Positions 16,762 through 27,371 of a stretch of 64,000 nt of DNA are shown here, one piece after another. Each line of letters begins with the position of its first letter. Positions within the stretch are counted from its first letter, which is position 1. Origin of the DNA: Agarilytica rhodophyticola (GTDB taxonomy: Bacteria > Pseudomonadota > Gammaproteobacteria > Pseudomonadales > Cellvibrionaceae); contig NZ_CP020038.1 in the NCBI RefSeq assembly GCF_002157225.2, positions 2,379,001 to 2,443,000 on the forward strand, given 5' to 3'. A program made the translations under genes and the position numbers. The notes below the pieces were generated by a model that did no database searches, had not been told where the DNA came from, and saw only the letters and a list, made by a program, of their open reading frames with translations.

Positions 16762-19530
16762 TCAAAGAGCTGAAATTTTGCCCTTCTGTTCAGATAGCTT
16801 AGCTAAAGATGTCTGAATTTCAACTAACCTGTCTCTCTCTTTTTGTACAACTTGCTCCGGCGCTTTATCAACAAATTTTGCATTAGCCAGTTTGCCTTCA
16901 ATTTTTTGCAAATCTTTTTGCATACGCTCTATTTCCTTATCTAGACGAGCGATTTCTGCATCTTTGTCGATTAGACCTGCCATCGGAACGAGAATTTCTA
17001 ATGTTCCCACCAATGCTGTCGCCGACAGTGGAGCTTCCTCATCTTTATGAAGCCAGGTAATTTGCTCCAGGTGAGCCAATTTTTTTAGGAACTGCGCATT
17101 ACTTTGTAAACATTGCTCATCAGCTTGGCTGCCGTTTTGGAAATACACGGGTAGCTGTTTCGATGGAGAGATATTCATTTCGCCGCGAATTGCGCGTATA
17201 CCTTCAATAACACCTTTGACCCATTCGATATCAGCAATAGCTTGGTTATCTATTTTACTTTCATCGGCAATAGGGTATTGCGCCAGCATAATGGTTTTGC
17301 CTTCAGCTCCTGCCAGCGTTTTGACACGTTGCCATATCTCTTCAGTAATAAAGGGCATTAAAGGGTGTGCTAGTCTTAAAATTGTCTCTAAAACGCGTAT
17401 TAGCGTTCTGCGGGTGCCTTTTTTAACATCGTCTGCAATATTATCATCCCATAAAACAGGCTTGGTCAGCTCAAGATACCAGTCGCAGTAATCTTTCCAG
17501 ACAAAGTCATATATCGCTTGGCTCGCGAGATCCAAACGGTAGCTTTGAAAACCTTCCTCTACAGCTTTTTCGGCTTGCTGTAGGCGGGAGATAATCCAAC
17601 GATCAGCAAGAGTTAAGCTATAGTCGCTGGAGCCGTCGGCAGCAGTATCATGTTCAGCGGTATTCATTAATACGTAATTGGAAGCATTCCACAGTTTGTT
17701 GCAGAAATTTCTGAAACCTTCGATGCGGCCAACATCAAAATTAATATCGCGCCCGGTCGAAGCCAATGAATAATACGTGAAGCGCAGCGCATCTGTACCG
17801 TAGCCCGCTATTCCTTCAGGGAATTCCTTGCGGGTAAGTTTTTCTATTTTCTGCTTCAGTTTTGGCACCATCATGCCAGAAACGCGCTTTTTAATTAATT
17901 CGTCAAGGCTAATACCGTCGATAAGGTCTATCGGATCGAGTACATTGCCTTTAGACTTCGACATTTTTTGACCACTGCTGTCACGTACAAGGCCATGAAC
18001 ATAGACCGTGTGAAATGGTACTTCTTTACGGAAATACAGGGTTAACATGATCATTCTTGCAACCCAGAAAAAGATAATGTCAAAGCCTGTAACCAGAACG
18101 GAAGAGGGATGGAAGGTTTCCAACATATCATTATCAGCGGGCCAGCCTAAAGTGCCGAAAGTCCACAGACCCGATGAAAACCAAGTATCTAGTACATCGT
18201 TATCTTGCTGTAAGTTAAGATCATCACTTAGCTTATGTTTTTGACGAACTTCTTCCTCACTGCGACCAACATAGACTTTGCCTTCATTGTCATACCACGC
18301 GGGAATTCGGTGGCCCCACCAAAGCTGTCTGGAAATACACCAGTCTTGAATATCGCGCATCCACGAGAAGTACATGTTTTCATATTGCTTCGGCACGAAT
18401 CCAATGCTGCCATCTTCAACTGCTTTAATCGCCTCCTCGGCAAGCGGTGCCGTTTTTACGTACCATTGATTGGTGAGATAAGGCTCAATAACAACACCAC
18501 TGCGATCCCCTCTGGGAACTTTGAGTGTATGGTCGACGATTTTCTCTAATAGGCCCAGGGCTTCGAAATCTTCAACAATTTGCTTACGCGCAGCAAAGCG
18601 CTCCATGCCACGATATTTCTCGGGCGCACTCTGATTAATATTGGCATCATCATCCAGCACATTAATCATAGCCAGGTTATGGCGCATGCCCATTTCATAG
18701 TCGTTAAAATCGTGGGCGGGTGTAATCTTGACACAGCCTGTACCAAATTCTCTATCCACATAGCTGTCAGCAATAATGGGAATTTTACGATCCGTGAGAG
18801 GCAAATCGATGGTTTTACCCACTAAATGCTGATAACGCTCATCTTCCGGGTGGACGGCTACTGCGGTATCTCCAAGCATTGTTTCAGGACGTGTGGTAGC
18901 CACTACCAAGTGACCTGAGCCATCGCTTAAAGGATATTTAAAATGCCAGAGGAATCCTTTTTCTTCTTCGCTGATAACTTCCAGGTCAGAGATGGCGGTA
19001 TGTAATTTGGGGTCCCAATTGACTAATCGTTTACCCCGATAGATTAAGCCGTCTTCGTATAGGCGAACAAAAACTTCTTGCACTGCTTGAGAGAACCCTT
19101 CGTCCATAGTGAAGCGTTCGCGGCTCCAATCGGGTGATGCACCAAGGCGACGCAGTTGACGAGTAATATTTCCACCGGACTCTTCCTTCCATTCCCAGAC
19201 TCTTTCGATAAACTTCTCGCGTCCAATGTCGTGGCGCTTAATACCTTGTTCATCAAGAATTCGTTCTACTACCATTTGGGTTGCAATACCCGCATGATCC
19301 GTACCTACCTGCCAAAGAGTATTACTGCCTTTCATTCTTTGATGACGAATAAGCGCATCCATGATGCTTTCTTGAAAACCATGCCCCATGTGTAAGCTGC
19401 CTGTTACATTGGGCGGGGGAATCATAATGCTATACGGTGAGCCTTCTCCGCTGGGAGCAAAATAGCCGCTGTCTTCCCAGTTGTCGTACCATTTTGTTTC
19501 GATATTTGAGGGCTGGTAAGTTTTTTCCAT
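16762..19530 (-). CDS. valS: Valyl-tRNA synthetase
   Basis: The 922 residues are full length for bacterial ValRS, a class Ia enzyme that charges tRNA-Val and edits threonine. The HIGH-type signature sits in [13 protein letters not shown] (about 38-50), the editing-domain motif includes [17 protein letters not shown], the KMSKS loop is [10 protein letters not shown] (about 520), and the C-terminal coiled coil carries many Lys/Glu heptads (from [14 protein letters not shown]). The start ATG at 19530 matches the family's [11 protein letters not shown]-like beginning. It is third after pepA and holC, in the order usual for gammaproteobacteria, but 312 nt separate it from the preceding gene and it has its own promoter candidate. 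Confidence 0.98.
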   Translation of the reverse strand: MEKTYQPSNIETKWYDNWEDSGYFAPSGEGSPYSIMIPPPNVTGSLHMGHGFQESIMDALIRHQRMKGSNTLWQVGTDHAGIATQMVVERILDEQGIKRHDIGREKFIERVWEWKEESGGNITRQLRRLGASPDWSRERFTMDEGFSQAVQEVFVRLYEDGLIYRGKRLVNWDPKLHTAISDLEVISEEEKGFLWHFKYPLSDGSGHLVVATTRPETMLGDTAVAVHPEDERYQHLVGKTIDLPLTDRKIPIIADSYVDREFGTGCVKITPAHDFNDYEMGMRHNLAMINVLDDDANINQSAPEKYRGMERFAARKQIVEDFEALGLLEKIVDHTLKVPRGDRSGVVIEPYLTNQWYVKTAPLAEEAIKAVEDGSIGFVPKQYENMYFSWMRDIQDWCISRQLWWGHRIPAWYDNEGKVYVGRSEEEVRQKHKLSDDLNLQQDNDVLDTWFSSGLWTFGTLGWPADNDMLETFHPSSVLVTGFDIIFFWVARMIMLTLYFRKEVPFHTVYVHGLVRDSSGQKMSKSKGNVLDPIDLIDGISLDELIKKRVSGMMVPKLKQKIEKLTRKEFPEGIAGYGTDALRFTYYSLASTGRDINFDVGRIEGFRNFCNKLWNASNYVLMNTAEHDTAADGSSDYSLTLADRWIISRLQQAEKAVEEGFQSYRLDLASQAIYDFVWKDYCDWYLELTKPVLWDDNIADDVKKGTRRTLIRVLETILRLAHPLMPFITEEIWQRVKTLAGAEGKTIMLAQYPIADESKIDNQAIADIEWVKGVIEGIRAIRGEMNISPSKQLPVYFQNGSQADEQCLQSNAQFLKKLAHLEQITWLHKDEEAPLSATALVGTLEILVPMAGLIDKDAEIARLDKEIERMQKDLQKIEGKLANAKFVDKAPEQVVQKERDRLVEIQTSLAKLSEQKGKISAL

Positions 19531-19842
19531 TGTTGTAGAAATACGCCTGAATTTTTGGTGGATAGAGACAAAAAAGGAGTGATTATAGCCTGCAATGGGG
19601 TCTCATTGCAGTGCACAAATGTGTTTATCGTAATAAAAATATTAATTTATGAATGCTCTGGTAGGGCTTATTGGATAAATACCGTCGAAGAGCAAGAAAT
19701 ATTTTATGATGGAATTGGCTAGATGGCGTTTAAAAAGGCAGCAGCTATCGTTCGTTTTATTATTTTATGCGTGTGCAATTTAATCAGTATCTGCGAATAG
19801 GAGCATAGTGGTTAACAGCTCGTTACCGATTATTGTTATCTT
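19531..19842. other. Spacer between valS and the upstream hypothetical gene
   Basis: The 312-nt spacer contains the valS promoter candidate and palindrome at 19582-19611. I see no gene in the rest. Confidence 0.5.
19582..19611 (-). promoter_or_regulatory. Candidate valS promoter with an 8-bp palindrome at the -35/spacer region
   Basis: On the minus strand a perfect TATAAT (19587-19582) lies about 50 nt before the valS ATG. Directly upstream, CTGCAATG and CATTGCAG (19590-19597 and 19604-19611) form an exact inverted repeat with a 6-nt gap, where a -35 box should be. No good TTGACA is visible, so the palindrome may be an operator or a structural element. Confidence 0.4.
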
Positions 19843-20478
19843 CTATTCTCTCTTTTCTGCTTTTTCTAGACTTTTTTTCAGGCGTAGGCGCAGTTCATGT
19901 TCTATCTGAGGGAGGTATAGCTTTACCAATTCATCAATGAGTGAGTCGTGATCTTCAATATCTGACAATGGCGCATTGGGGTTTTGCAGTTTTGCAGCCG
20001 CATCGATCTCTTTTTGATAGAGGGATCTCTCTCTGTCTAAACGTTCTTTAACATGCTTAGGCAAAAAAGGGTTTTCCAAATTTGAATCCTGTGTTTTTAT
20101 TTCTGACGATTGCTGCTGAGTTTCAACTTCCACACTGTAGTTTGGCTGTGAATTACTAGCGCTGTTAGCTTCTTCAAAAAGAGATTGTTGACCTGGTAAT
20201 ACAGTCATAGATCCTGTGCTTTCCTGTCTAGTTGACTCGCGGTCTGCTTCTGAAGGTATTGCCTGGGAAACATTGTCATGTTCTCGTAATGGCACTTCCT
20301 TGGAAGCAGGTGTAGTTGGTATCTGTGTTTTAGCCTTCGGTGTCTGAGCTGTTTGCCCTTTATTTCTTTGCAGATTTTTCTCCGCAGTTGCGCCATCATC
20401 AGGAAGCAACGAAGCATGAATCGCTTCCAGTTCCTTTAACAATTCTTTTGGCGTTGGTTTATTGGGCTTAGTGCTCAC
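19843..20478 (-). CDS. Hypothetical protein of the holC-valS interval
   Basis: The 211-residue protein has a short conserved-looking N-terminal helix (KELLKELEAIHASLL, 12-26), a long low-complexity Gln/Ser/Thr/Glu-rich middle (about 27-130) and a C-terminal helical part (about 135-211) with ENPFLPKHVKERL and LIDELVKLYLPQIEHELRLRL. No enzymatic motif or signal peptide is seen. Proteins with the same shape, two short conserved ends and a variable linker, commonly sit between holC and valS in Pseudomonas-like genomes. A link to the DNA polymerase III chi protein is plausible from position only. Confidence 0.75.
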   Translation of the reverse strand: MSTKPNKPTPKELLKELEAIHASLLPDDGATAEKNLQRNKGQTAQTPKAKTQIPTTPASKEVPLREHDNVSQAIPSEADRESTRQESTGSMTVLPGQQSLFEEANSASNSQPNYSVEVETQQQSSEIKTQDSNLENPFLPKHVKERLDRERSLYQKEIDAAAKLQNPNAPLSDIEDHDSLIDELVKLYLPQIEHELRLRLKKSLEKAEKRE

Positions 20479-20551
20479 ACGCTAATACTCAGCAGGGGAC
20501 TTTGTTGACACGATTGATATGCATTTTAAACGACCACAGGCAAAAATAATA

Positions 20552-20980
20552 TTACCTAAGCTTATGTGTATTTATGGGATAACCCCTTTTTTTATAGAAA
20601 GCATAGCTGCTCCTTGAGTTAGCTAATACTTTATTATCCTGTATCACAATTTCAGCTAGCCGTTTAAAGCGGCTGAATTGTGATGGAATTTCCAAGCGCA
20701 AATTAACCATGACATCATGATGATTCTGATCGTCTTCGGTGTGGCTGATGACAACGGGCGTATCAGATGATTCGCCGTCGCCATGAATGGTGTGAGGAAT
20801 AAACGCCTCTGGCCGGAATGACCAAAGAGCCTCATCAAGCATTTTGCTTTCCTCGTGATTCTTGGTAGCCACCATAACTCTATTGCCTTTATTTACCGCT
20901 TTTTCAATCAGACGGCAAGCAAAGTGATGCTGCTCTGCCACAGCATCTTTTTGTAAAACGTAGAAATCGATTAGCGTCAT
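20552..20980 (-). CDS. holC: DNA polymerase III chi subunit
   Basis: The 142-residue sequence follows HolC: DFYVLQKDAVAEQHHFACRL at the N-terminus, NRVMVATKNHEESKMLDEALW, FIPHTIHG, then PVVISHTEDD and the C-terminal FYKKRGYPINTHKL. HolC bridges the clamp loader, through psi, to single-stranded-DNA-binding protein at the replication fork. The start lies 9 nt from the pepA stop, so the two are co-transcribed. Confidence 0.95.
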   Translation of the reverse strand: MTLIDFYVLQKDAVAEQHHFACRLIEKAVNKGNRVMVATKNHEESKMLDEALWSFRPEAFIPHTIHGDGESSDTPVVISHTEDDQNHHDVMVNLRLEIPSQFSRFKRLAEIVIQDNKVLANSRSSYAFYKKRGYPINTHKLR

Positions 20981-20989
20981 AAATAAATA

Positions 20990-22486
20990 TTAGTTGTTTA
21001 ACAAATATTCTACCAGCAAAGCGACCGGTCTGCCGCTAGCAGCTTTCTTTGCGCCACTTTGCCATGCTGTACCTGCAATATCCAAATGTGCCCACTTGTA
21101 CTTTTTCGTGAAACGAGCGAGAAAGCATGCTGCAGTAACACTGCCAGCTTCGCGACCACCAATATTCGCCATATCGGCAAAGTTACTATCCAATTGTTTT
21201 TGGTAGGCGTCCCAAAGTGGCATACGCCATGCCCGGTCAGCTGTTTTTTCTCCTGCAGCGAGCAAATTTTCAGCCAACTTGTCGTCGTTACTATATAGTC
21301 CTGTCGCATGGCTGCCTAGTGCAATCACACAAGCACCGGTGAGGGTTGCGATGTCGACCACAGATTTGGGCTTAAAACGCTCGGCATATGTCAATGCATC
21401 ACAGAGTACCAGCCGGCCTTCAGCATCGGTATTGAGAATCTCAATAGTTTGGCCTGACATAGAGGTGACCACATCACCGGGTTTAGACGCGCGACCTGAA
21501 GGCATATTCTCGGCAGCGGCAACAATGCCGACCACGTGCACAGGCGCGTTCATTTCTACTAGTGCATGCATGGCGCCGAATACACTTGCCGCTCCACACA
21601 TGTCGAACTTCATCTCATCCATTGCCGCGCCGGGCTTCAAGCTAATGCCTCCAGTATCAAAGGTAATGCCTTTGCCTACTAGCACATGAGGAGCGGTAGC
21701 GTTTTTGGCATTCTTATATTCCATTATAATAAGCTTGCCTTCTTCGTCGCTGCCTTTAGCAACTGACAAAAAAGAACCCATGCCAAGTTTTTCCATTTGC
21801 TTTTCGCCAAGTAACTTAACGCTAAGTTTAGGATGTTGGCTGGCTAACGATTTTGCTTGATCTGCGAGGTACTGAGGTGTGCAAATATTACCAGGAAGGT
21901 TGCCAAGCTCACGCGTGGTGTTAATGCCGCAGCCGAGTGACTTGCCTTTTGTTAAGCCGCGCTTAGCAGCACTCATATCACTGGTAACAAGTGTCATCTT
22001 TTTCAGGACAGGCAACTTAACTTCATTTTTGGTAGTGTCGTAGCGGTACTGGCTTTTCTCTGCGCTTAACGCGAGATCTGTCGCAAGGGCTAATGTGCTC
22101 TCTGTGGATTCATGGATATTTACATCATCCACATATACAGCGGCGTCTTTTGCTTGAGTGGTATTAATAGCGGCGTTTATGGCGACCAAAGCTTTGCGCC
22201 AACTTTCGCACTTAATATCAGTAGTCTTCGCTTTAGCAGGCTTGCCTAATTGCACAAGTAGTAGGCGCTCGTAGGGCTGCTCTTTTGAGGTTTGTGGAAC
22301 GCTTATCCATAGAGATTTACCTAGACTCTCGCCGAGGTCTTTAGATTTTAATGCTTTACTGAGCACACCATGGTGAGTTTTGTCTATTTTTTCAGCGCTA
22401 GTAAGTAGCTTATTATTGAGAGCAAAAACGACGGCGCATTGTGTTTTAAGTTTTAGAATATCAGTGTTTTTTGCAATAAATTCCAT
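20990..22486 (-). CDS. pepA: Leucyl aminopeptidase (M17)
   Basis: The 498-residue protein has the M17 layout: a divergent N-terminal macro-like domain (about 1-170) and the catalytic domain with [15 protein letters not shown] (about 265) and the signature [10 protein letters not shown] (about 350), which supply metal and bicarbonate ligands, plus MWDAYQ-like and GTAW segments towards the end. PepA removes N-terminal residues from peptides as a hexamer and in some bacteria also binds DNA at cer/carAB sites. It is the first gene of the pepA-holC run, divergent from lptF. Confidence 0.97.
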   Translation of the reverse strand: MEFIAKNTDILKLKTQCAVVFALNNKLLTSAEKIDKTHHGVLSKALKSKDLGESLGKSLWISVPQTSKEQPYERLLLVQLGKPAKAKTTDIKCESWRKALVAINAAINTTQAKDAAVYVDDVNIHESTESTLALATDLALSAEKSQYRYDTTKNEVKLPVLKKMTLVTSDMSAAKRGLTKGKSLGCGINTTRELGNLPGNICTPQYLADQAKSLASQHPKLSVKLLGEKQMEKLGMGSFLSVAKGSDEEGKLIIMEYKNAKNATAPHVLVGKGITFDTGGISLKPGAAMDEMKFDMCGAASVFGAMHALVEMNAPVHVVGIVAAAENMPSGRASKPGDVVTSMSGQTIEILNTDAEGRLVLCDALTYAERFKPKSVVDIATLTGACVIALGSHATGLYSNDDKLAENLLAAGEKTADRAWRMPLWDAYQKQLDSNFADMANIGGREAGSVTAACFLARFTKKYKWAHLDIAGTAWQSGAKKAASGRPVALLVEYLLNN

Positions 22487-22865
22487 AAAGTAGATCCGCT
22501 ATTACGTGGGGGGCTGCGATATTGATCATAGATGATGAGCAAAATATAGCCCAACGATTTATTAAAATGTAAGTGGTATACGAAGAAGTGCATGAAATCT
22601 TCAATTTGAGCCGGTTTTTCAAGGCTTAGTATTATTTTTTCAGCTGCTGTTAAGTGTACGCTATTATTACGGACATATTAAAGTGTCTGGATGGCTTGGA
22701 ATTAGAATCCCTAAATATAGTCAATATAGATCCAACTGGACGCAAAGCGTGAATAAGCCCTAAGCAGATGAATGTGCCACTTCACCTATTCATTTAAACT
22801 GGTAGAATTCGTGCGCACGAGATAATGATATCTTAAAGACAAAATATTGATGTGGAGCAGTTTAT
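22487..22865. other. Divergent promoter region between pepA and lptF
   Basis: The 379-nt spacer should hold promoters for both directions. Apart from GGAG (22854-22857) serving the TTG start of lptF, I could not pick out a convincing -35/-10 pair or gene. Confidence 0.5.
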
Positions 22866-23963
22866 TTGATCGTCTTCCGTTATTTAGCCAAAGAAGTATT
22901 ATCCAGCATGCTCGCTGTCACTTTGGTGTTGCTGATGATTATATTCAGTGCGCGTTTTGTAAAGTTTCTTGCCGAGGCCGCGGCGGGTAAACTTGATGCC
23001 GGCGTTTTGCTGACTCTCATGGCTTACAAATCCCTAGGTTTTCTTGAATTGATTTTGCCTTTAGGGTTGTTTATAGGTGTATTGCTTGCCTACGGGCGTT
23101 TATATCTAGAAAGTGAAATGACGGTCTTATCGGCGTGCGGCGTCAGCGATCGTCGTATTCTTGGATATACCATGATCACCACCTTATTTGTGGCGTTGAT
23201 AGTGTCTTCTCTTAGCATGTATTGGGGGCCTCAAGGTATTAAAGCTTCCGAGGCGTTGTTAGCTGAGCAGCGCAACCGCACAGATTTTGAAACCTTAAAG
23301 CCTGCGCGTTTTAATGAGTTAAATGATGGCCAAGCGGTGAGCTATGCCGAATCTATTAGCAAAGATAAGCAGCAATTGAACCGCGTTTTTATTGCAGAGT
23401 TTGCGTCTAACCCTGAGCTTGAGGCCCCCAGTATTTTGGTGGCTGAGTCTGGTAAAACAGTGGTCGACCCTGAGTTCGAAAAAAAATTCTTGTTGCTTAA
23501 AAATGGTAAACGTTACAAAGGACGTCCAGGCGAAACGGGTTACGAAGTAGTGGCTTTTGAGGAGTATTATCAGTTACTACCAGAGCCTAATTATGCAATT
23601 GAGCAAAGAGCAGAGACAGATGGCATGTCCACTTGGGAGCTATACCAGGATGATAGCCGCTTAGCCAATACCGCTTTGCAGTGGCGTTTGTCTTTGCCTG
23701 TACTGGTGTTGGTTGTCGGCTTTCTCGCGGTGCCTTTGAGCCGAACAAATCCGCGTCAGGGGCGCTATAGCAAACTTATGCCGGCGATTCTTGTATATAT
23801 CATCTATGTCGTATGCTTAAATGCTGCGCGTGGTGCTCTAGACGAAGGAAAAGCAGTAATTCCGAGTATATTGTGGGTGATACATCTTGCATTTTTTATG
23901 TTTGCAGTATTGCTGTATTTCGGCCCCCGCTTATTTTATCGCACTCCAGCTAAGGTTAATTAG
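22866..23963 (+). CDS. lptF: LPS export ABC transporter permease LptF
   Basis: The start is a TTG at 22866, supported by GGAG 8 nt upstream and by the family-typical beginning MIVFRYLAKEVLSSMLAVT. The 365-residue protein has three N-terminal transmembrane helices, a periplasmic beta-jellyroll (about 130-260) and three C-terminal helices (from LQWRLSLPVLVLVVGFLAVP). LptF pairs with LptG and the LptB ATPase to extract lipopolysaccharide from the inner membrane and push it to LptC/LptA. A 163-nt gap, longer than usual, separates it from lptG. Confidence 0.96.
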   Translation: MIVFRYLAKEVLSSMLAVTLVLLMIIFSARFVKFLAEAAAGKLDAGVLLTLMAYKSLGFLELILPLGLFIGVLLAYGRLYLESEMTVLSACGVSDRRILGYTMITTLFVALIVSSLSMYWGPQGIKASEALLAEQRNRTDFETLKPARFNELNDGQAVSYAESISKDKQQLNRVFIAEFASNPELEAPSILVAESGKTVVDPEFEKKFLLLKNGKRYKGRPGETGYEVVAFEEYYQLLPEPNYAIEQRAETDGMSTWELYQDDSRLANTALQWRLSLPVLVLVVGFLAVPLSRTNPRQGRYSKLMPAILVYIIYVVCLNAARGALDEGKAVIPSILWVIHLAFFMFAVLLYFGPRLFYRTPAKVN

Positions 23964-24126
23964 CGCTTGTTTAAAATCAGACATTAATTGCATCACCGGA
24001 TGTGATGCCCAAAATCGACGGCTATTTAACGTTTGATTTTGCAAATTAAAGAAAATCGCATTGTCAGTTGCGGCATCTAGAATACACTCAGGAGACGTGT
24101 TTCTAGTTCGAGAATAGTTAACGTAT

Positions 24127-25188
24127 ATGAGACATTTGAAAAGATATATCGGGCGATCTGTATGGGAAGCCATTCTTACCGTACTGTTGGTGATTGTTGC
24201 CCTTGATGTGATTGCTGGTCTAGTTGACGAATTAGGTGATTTGCAAAGTGACTATACCTTTTCTAAAGCGGCCATTTATATCGCCTTAAAAATCCCTTCG
24301 AGTGTTTACGAATTTTTACCCCTGTCGTCTTTGGTAGGCTGCTTAATTGGCTTGGGTGTACATGCCAGCTCCAGTGAATTGGTGGTAATGAGAGCGGCGG
24401 GTGTTTCGATTAATCAAATTATTTGGGCGGTATTCCGTCCGGTGTTCATCTTTATCATCCTAGGTGCGCTGATTGGCGAGTATGTAGCGCCTTATTCAAA
24501 TCAATATGCCGAAAGTCAGAGGGCTTTGGCTTTGGGGCATCAACGAGCATTGGAAAGTGATCGCGGCGTTTGGAATAGAGAAGGCAATGAGTTCATGCAC
24601 TTCAATGCCGTGTTGCCAAACGGTAAGCTATTTGGTGTCACCCGTTTTCGTTTTGATGATGATGGTGAACTGTCTCAGGCGCGTTTTGCTGAGTCTGCTA
24701 TTTATCAAGGGGACTATTGGTTTGAGCAAAATGTTAAGGTAACCCACTTCAACAGTGATGGCATTGAGATGGAATCTCAGCCTAACGGTATGTGGCGCTC
24801 GGAAGTATCACCTTCTTTACTCAATGTTCTGGTACCCTCACCAGAAGATTTGCCTATGCAGAAACTCTACAATTATGCCTCGTACTTAAGTAAGCAGAAC
24901 CTAGATGCCAGTGAACACCGTTTGGTTTTTTGGCAGAAAGCATTGCAGCCACTGGCGACCCTAAGCTTAGTGATGATCGCTATCTCTTTTATTCTAGGGC
25001 CGCTGCGCCAAGTAACTATGGGCTTTCGTGTATTTATCGGTGTTATTGTTGGATTAATATTTCAGATGAGCCAAAAATTGCTAGGGCCCTCCAGCATTAT
25101 CTGGGGATTCTCTCCTGTAGTGGCCGTCTGCGTTCCCATTTTAATGTGTTTTATGGTGGGGGTAGTGCTGGTTAGGCGTTCCCAATAA
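24127..25188 (+). CDS. lptG: LPS export ABC transporter permease LptG
   Basis: The 353-residue protein shares the LptF/LptG fold: N-terminal helices (RYIGRSVWEAILTVLLVIVA), the coupling-helix region with ELVVMRAAGVSINQI, a periplasmic jellyroll, and C-terminal helices ending GVVLVRRSQ. It works as the partner of LptF in lipopolysaccharide transport. The start ATG is at 24127. It ends 1 nt before the stop of the convergent RDD gene. Confidence 0.96.
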   Translation: MRHLKRYIGRSVWEAILTVLLVIVALDVIAGLVDELGDLQSDYTFSKAAIYIALKIPSSVYEFLPLSSLVGCLIGLGVHASSSELVVMRAAGVSINQIIWAVFRPVFIFIILGALIGEYVAPYSNQYAESQRALALGHQRALESDRGVWNREGNEFMHFNAVLPNGKLFGVTRFRFDDDGELSQARFAESAIYQGDYWFEQNVKVTHFNSDGIEMESQPNGMWRSEVSPSLLNVLVPSPEDLPMQKLYNYASYLSKQNLDASEHRLVFWQKALQPLATLSLVMIAISFILGPLRQVTMGFRVFIGVIVGLIFQMSQKLLGPSSIIWGFSPVVAVCVPILMCFMVGVVLVRRSQ

Positions 25189-25189
25189 C

Positions 25190-25666
25190 TTACTTCTTTT
25201 TGGGCGGTTTTGGCAGCTGTACGACCTTGGTTTTACTCGCTATATCATGCCAAGCAGCTTTATTTTTATTGATTAGACACCATAGATAGCCCACACCCAG
25301 TAAGCCCAGGGATATGGGCCCTACTAATATGCGAACTAAACACTGACCGTGTGAAATACTGTCTTCTTGCCTGCTCACTAATTTGAGACGCCATGTTCTC
25401 ATGCCGATGGTTTGGCCTGCGCGCATCCAAAAAAACCAATAAAAAGCGATCATGCTAAACATCCAGCCCAAGCCAAACCAATAACTTTTATGCATGGGTT
25501 GGTAGTCACCAGAGTCATTGATTCCAATAGCTACCATAAAGAGGGTGGCAAGAGCAGAATACCCCATGCTAAGAGCAAGCAAAATAAACAGATCGTAAGT
25601 GAATGCGAGTAAACGCTTTAAAAGAGATGCACTCGGTAAGGTATGCACCATTAGCGTGTTGGTCAA
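25190..25666 (-). CDS. RDD-family membrane protein
   Basis: A 158-residue protein with four hydrophobic segments. The RDD signature appears as LLKRLLAFTYDLFILLAL near the N-terminus, and GQTIGMRTWRLKLV follows in the second half, typical of the family. Function is not established; some members affect ion homeostasis. RDD genes are often found convergent to lptG in Pseudomonas-like genomes, which agrees with this position. Confidence 0.9.
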   Translation of the reverse strand: MTNTLMVHTLPSASLLKRLLAFTYDLFILLALSMGYSALATLFMVAIGINDSGDYQPMHKSYWFGLGWMFSMIAFYWFFWMRAGQTIGMRTWRLKLVSRQEDSISHGQCLVRILVGPISLGLLGVGYLWCLINKNKAAWHDIASKTKVVQLPKPPKKK

Positions 25667-26018
25667 AGTTTGGCCTTTTTAGTAGAATGATAAAAATAGA
25701 TGATCTCAAAAATAGCGACCAAAGCATAGCAGAATATGTTTTACCCTTATGGGACGGATCTTGTTTGATTTTTGAAAAATGTATGAAGAATAACAATCTT
25801 TCTTAAGTAAGGGCGTTGTTTGTAAAATTGCTAATAATTTATGCTTAAGTTTTATTTGGCTTAATATTTTTATTTTAGATCCGCTGCTATTTTTTGTTAT
25901 TGAATTTGTTTTCTGTTTTCATTTGCAAAAAATTGATTCTGCAATAGGTTGTTCGCGATGTTTAAGTTGAGTGCGCCAGACTTGCTTAGAGGTCAAAGCC
26001 AATTATTAGAGGCGCTCT

Positions 26019-26528
26019 TTACTTAAATTTATACTTAAAACGAAGGTTGAATTTGTCGTCTGACACTTTGAGCTGATAATTTGATAGGCTGGTAAACTGC
26101 GAAGTTGTTGGCACTTTGGTCGCTGGTAGATAAATTCCACGTTTATTCTCAGACGACTTAAACTTGCTTTTCCAGTTTGCCAGAAAGTATAGCCTTAGAT
26201 AACGCCGCAGCGCCTCGGTGCCTGAGTATGAGTGTTTCTTGTCGTTCAGCAACCAACGATTATTCATAAGCCTCTGGCTCATACTCATGGATGTATCTCG
26301 TTCTAATTTAGCGGCGAGAAAAAGAGTATCTGTTTCCATCATAGATGTTGGGATGATGTGCATTTGATCAAAGTCATCTTCTTGTATACCGAAGTGCTCG
26401 ATTCTATCTAGGTAGAAGTCATTCTGGCTGTGTGCAAAGGAAGATGTAAAACCGATCAAAACATAGCAGGCGGCGGCAGCGATTTGCCGTAAATAAGTCC
26501 TGCTTGGTGATAATATGACCGATTTCAT
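26019..26528 (-). CDS. Hypothetical exported protein
   Basis: I choose the ATG at 26528, preceded by AAGGAGAT, over an in-frame upstream start. The 169-residue product has a signal peptide (about 1-34, ending SFAHSQ). The mature part is mixed polar with LAAKLERDTSMSMSQRLMNN, an LRRYLRLYFLANWKS helix, and a C-terminal half of alternating residues ending LRFKYKFK, which could be beta strands of a membrane-associated protein. I recognise no family. Confidence 0.65.
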   Translation of the reverse strand: MKSVILSPSRTYLRQIAAAACYVLIGFTSSFAHSQNDFYLDRIEHFGIQEDDFDQMHIIPTSMMETDTLFLAAKLERDTSMSMSQRLMNNRWLLNDKKHSYSGTEALRRYLRLYFLANWKSKFKSSENKRGIYLPATKVPTTSQFTSLSNYQLKVSDDKFNLRFKYKFK

Positions 26529-26746
26529 TTTTATCTCCTTCCGACAATTATTATTATCGAAAGCTAGAATCAAATAATGTGAAATGTTGGTCGTTTTATG
26601 GATAAAGTTGATAGAAGGAGAGTATTTTTGTGAAGCTCTCTCCCTGTTAGAGCGAAAGGGTGGCTTGGAGATGTTTTTTTAGTGTAATCAATATACCCAA
26701 AAAAGTAGTCGTGATTCTGTAATAGCGGATATAGGATAAAAAGCCT

Positions 26747-27040
26747 CTAAGCCCCAAAATTAGGTAACAAGAATAAGGCATTGAGTATTAAAAATAACAA
26801 CCACCAAATACTATAAAATACGCTATTTAGCTCCGACTCTCGTCCCCGCAATAGCAATACTGGCAGATAAATAATTATTAGCGACAATAAGGGACTAGTT
26901 ATCGCTCGTCCTAGGATAAATCCTAATGCATAGGTTATTTCTCTATCCAAAAGCGTAGTAAAAGTTATCGTGTAGTAAGTGAAGCCTACACTTAACGCAA
27001 ACATGGCTAAGATATTCTTAATAATAGTTTTGTTTTTCAT
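26747..27040 (-). CDS. Hypothetical small membrane protein
   Basis: About 97 residues from the ATG at 27040; an in-frame start at 27070 is possible. Three hydrophobic segments can be seen: ILAMFALSVGFTYYTITF, LSLIIIYLPVLLLRG and a C-terminal IWWLLFLILNALFLL. No conserved motif or neighbour suggests a function. Confidence 0.5.
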   Translation of the reverse strand: MKNKTIIKNILAMFALSVGFTYYTITFTTLLDREITYALGFILGRAITSPLLSLIIIYLPVLLLRGRESELNSVFYSIWWLLFLILNALFLLPNFGA

Positions 27041-27371
27041 TGGCTTAATTGAACGTATTTTATCTGCCACTCTTTGATTGTAGTATCACACTAATTATTT
27101 TGTTTTATCATTAAGTATTTAGGTTAAAAATTTTTATCATTATATATGCTCATTCTGATAGCGTATCATACATATATTTCGTAGCATCTTCATAATACCA
27201 ATATCAGCTCAACGCCGCTAAAATCTATCGACGGCATTTGATTACTCCAATGTATTGCAATAGATGACTATTTTATCTAGATGGTCACGTATCCTATTGA
27301 TTCGGTCTTGAATATTAGATTAGTCTTATTAAATAAGTTTAATTTAATTAATGAGGGGGTAAACTATAGTA
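27041..27371. other. AT-rich intergenic region with an imperfect inverted repeat
   Basis: TCAACGCCG (27209-27217) and CGGCATTTGA (27232-27241) form the core of an imperfect inverted repeat about 55 nt long, bounded by CCAAT and its near complement. It resembles a small dispersed intergenic repeat, but I see no second copy here. Confidence 0.35.

Noticed and set aside
16593-16802. Hydrophobic 69-codon frame downstream of valS
   Set aside because: It runs across the 11-bp hairpin at 16685-16721 and into the end of valS, has no ribosome binding site and resembles no family.
21279-21689. 136-codon plus-strand frame inside pepA
   Set aside because: It is antisense to the catalytic domain of leucyl aminopeptidase.
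23990-24008. GCATCAC/GTGATGC hairpin between lptF and lptG
   Set aside because: No T-tract follows and the genes must be co-expressed; it may be a pause or processing site, but there is no support for a terminator.
25603-25806. 67-codon plus-strand frame upstream of the RDD gene
   Set aside because: Its first part is antisense to the RDD N-terminus, it has no convincing ribosome binding site, and its composition is not protein-like.
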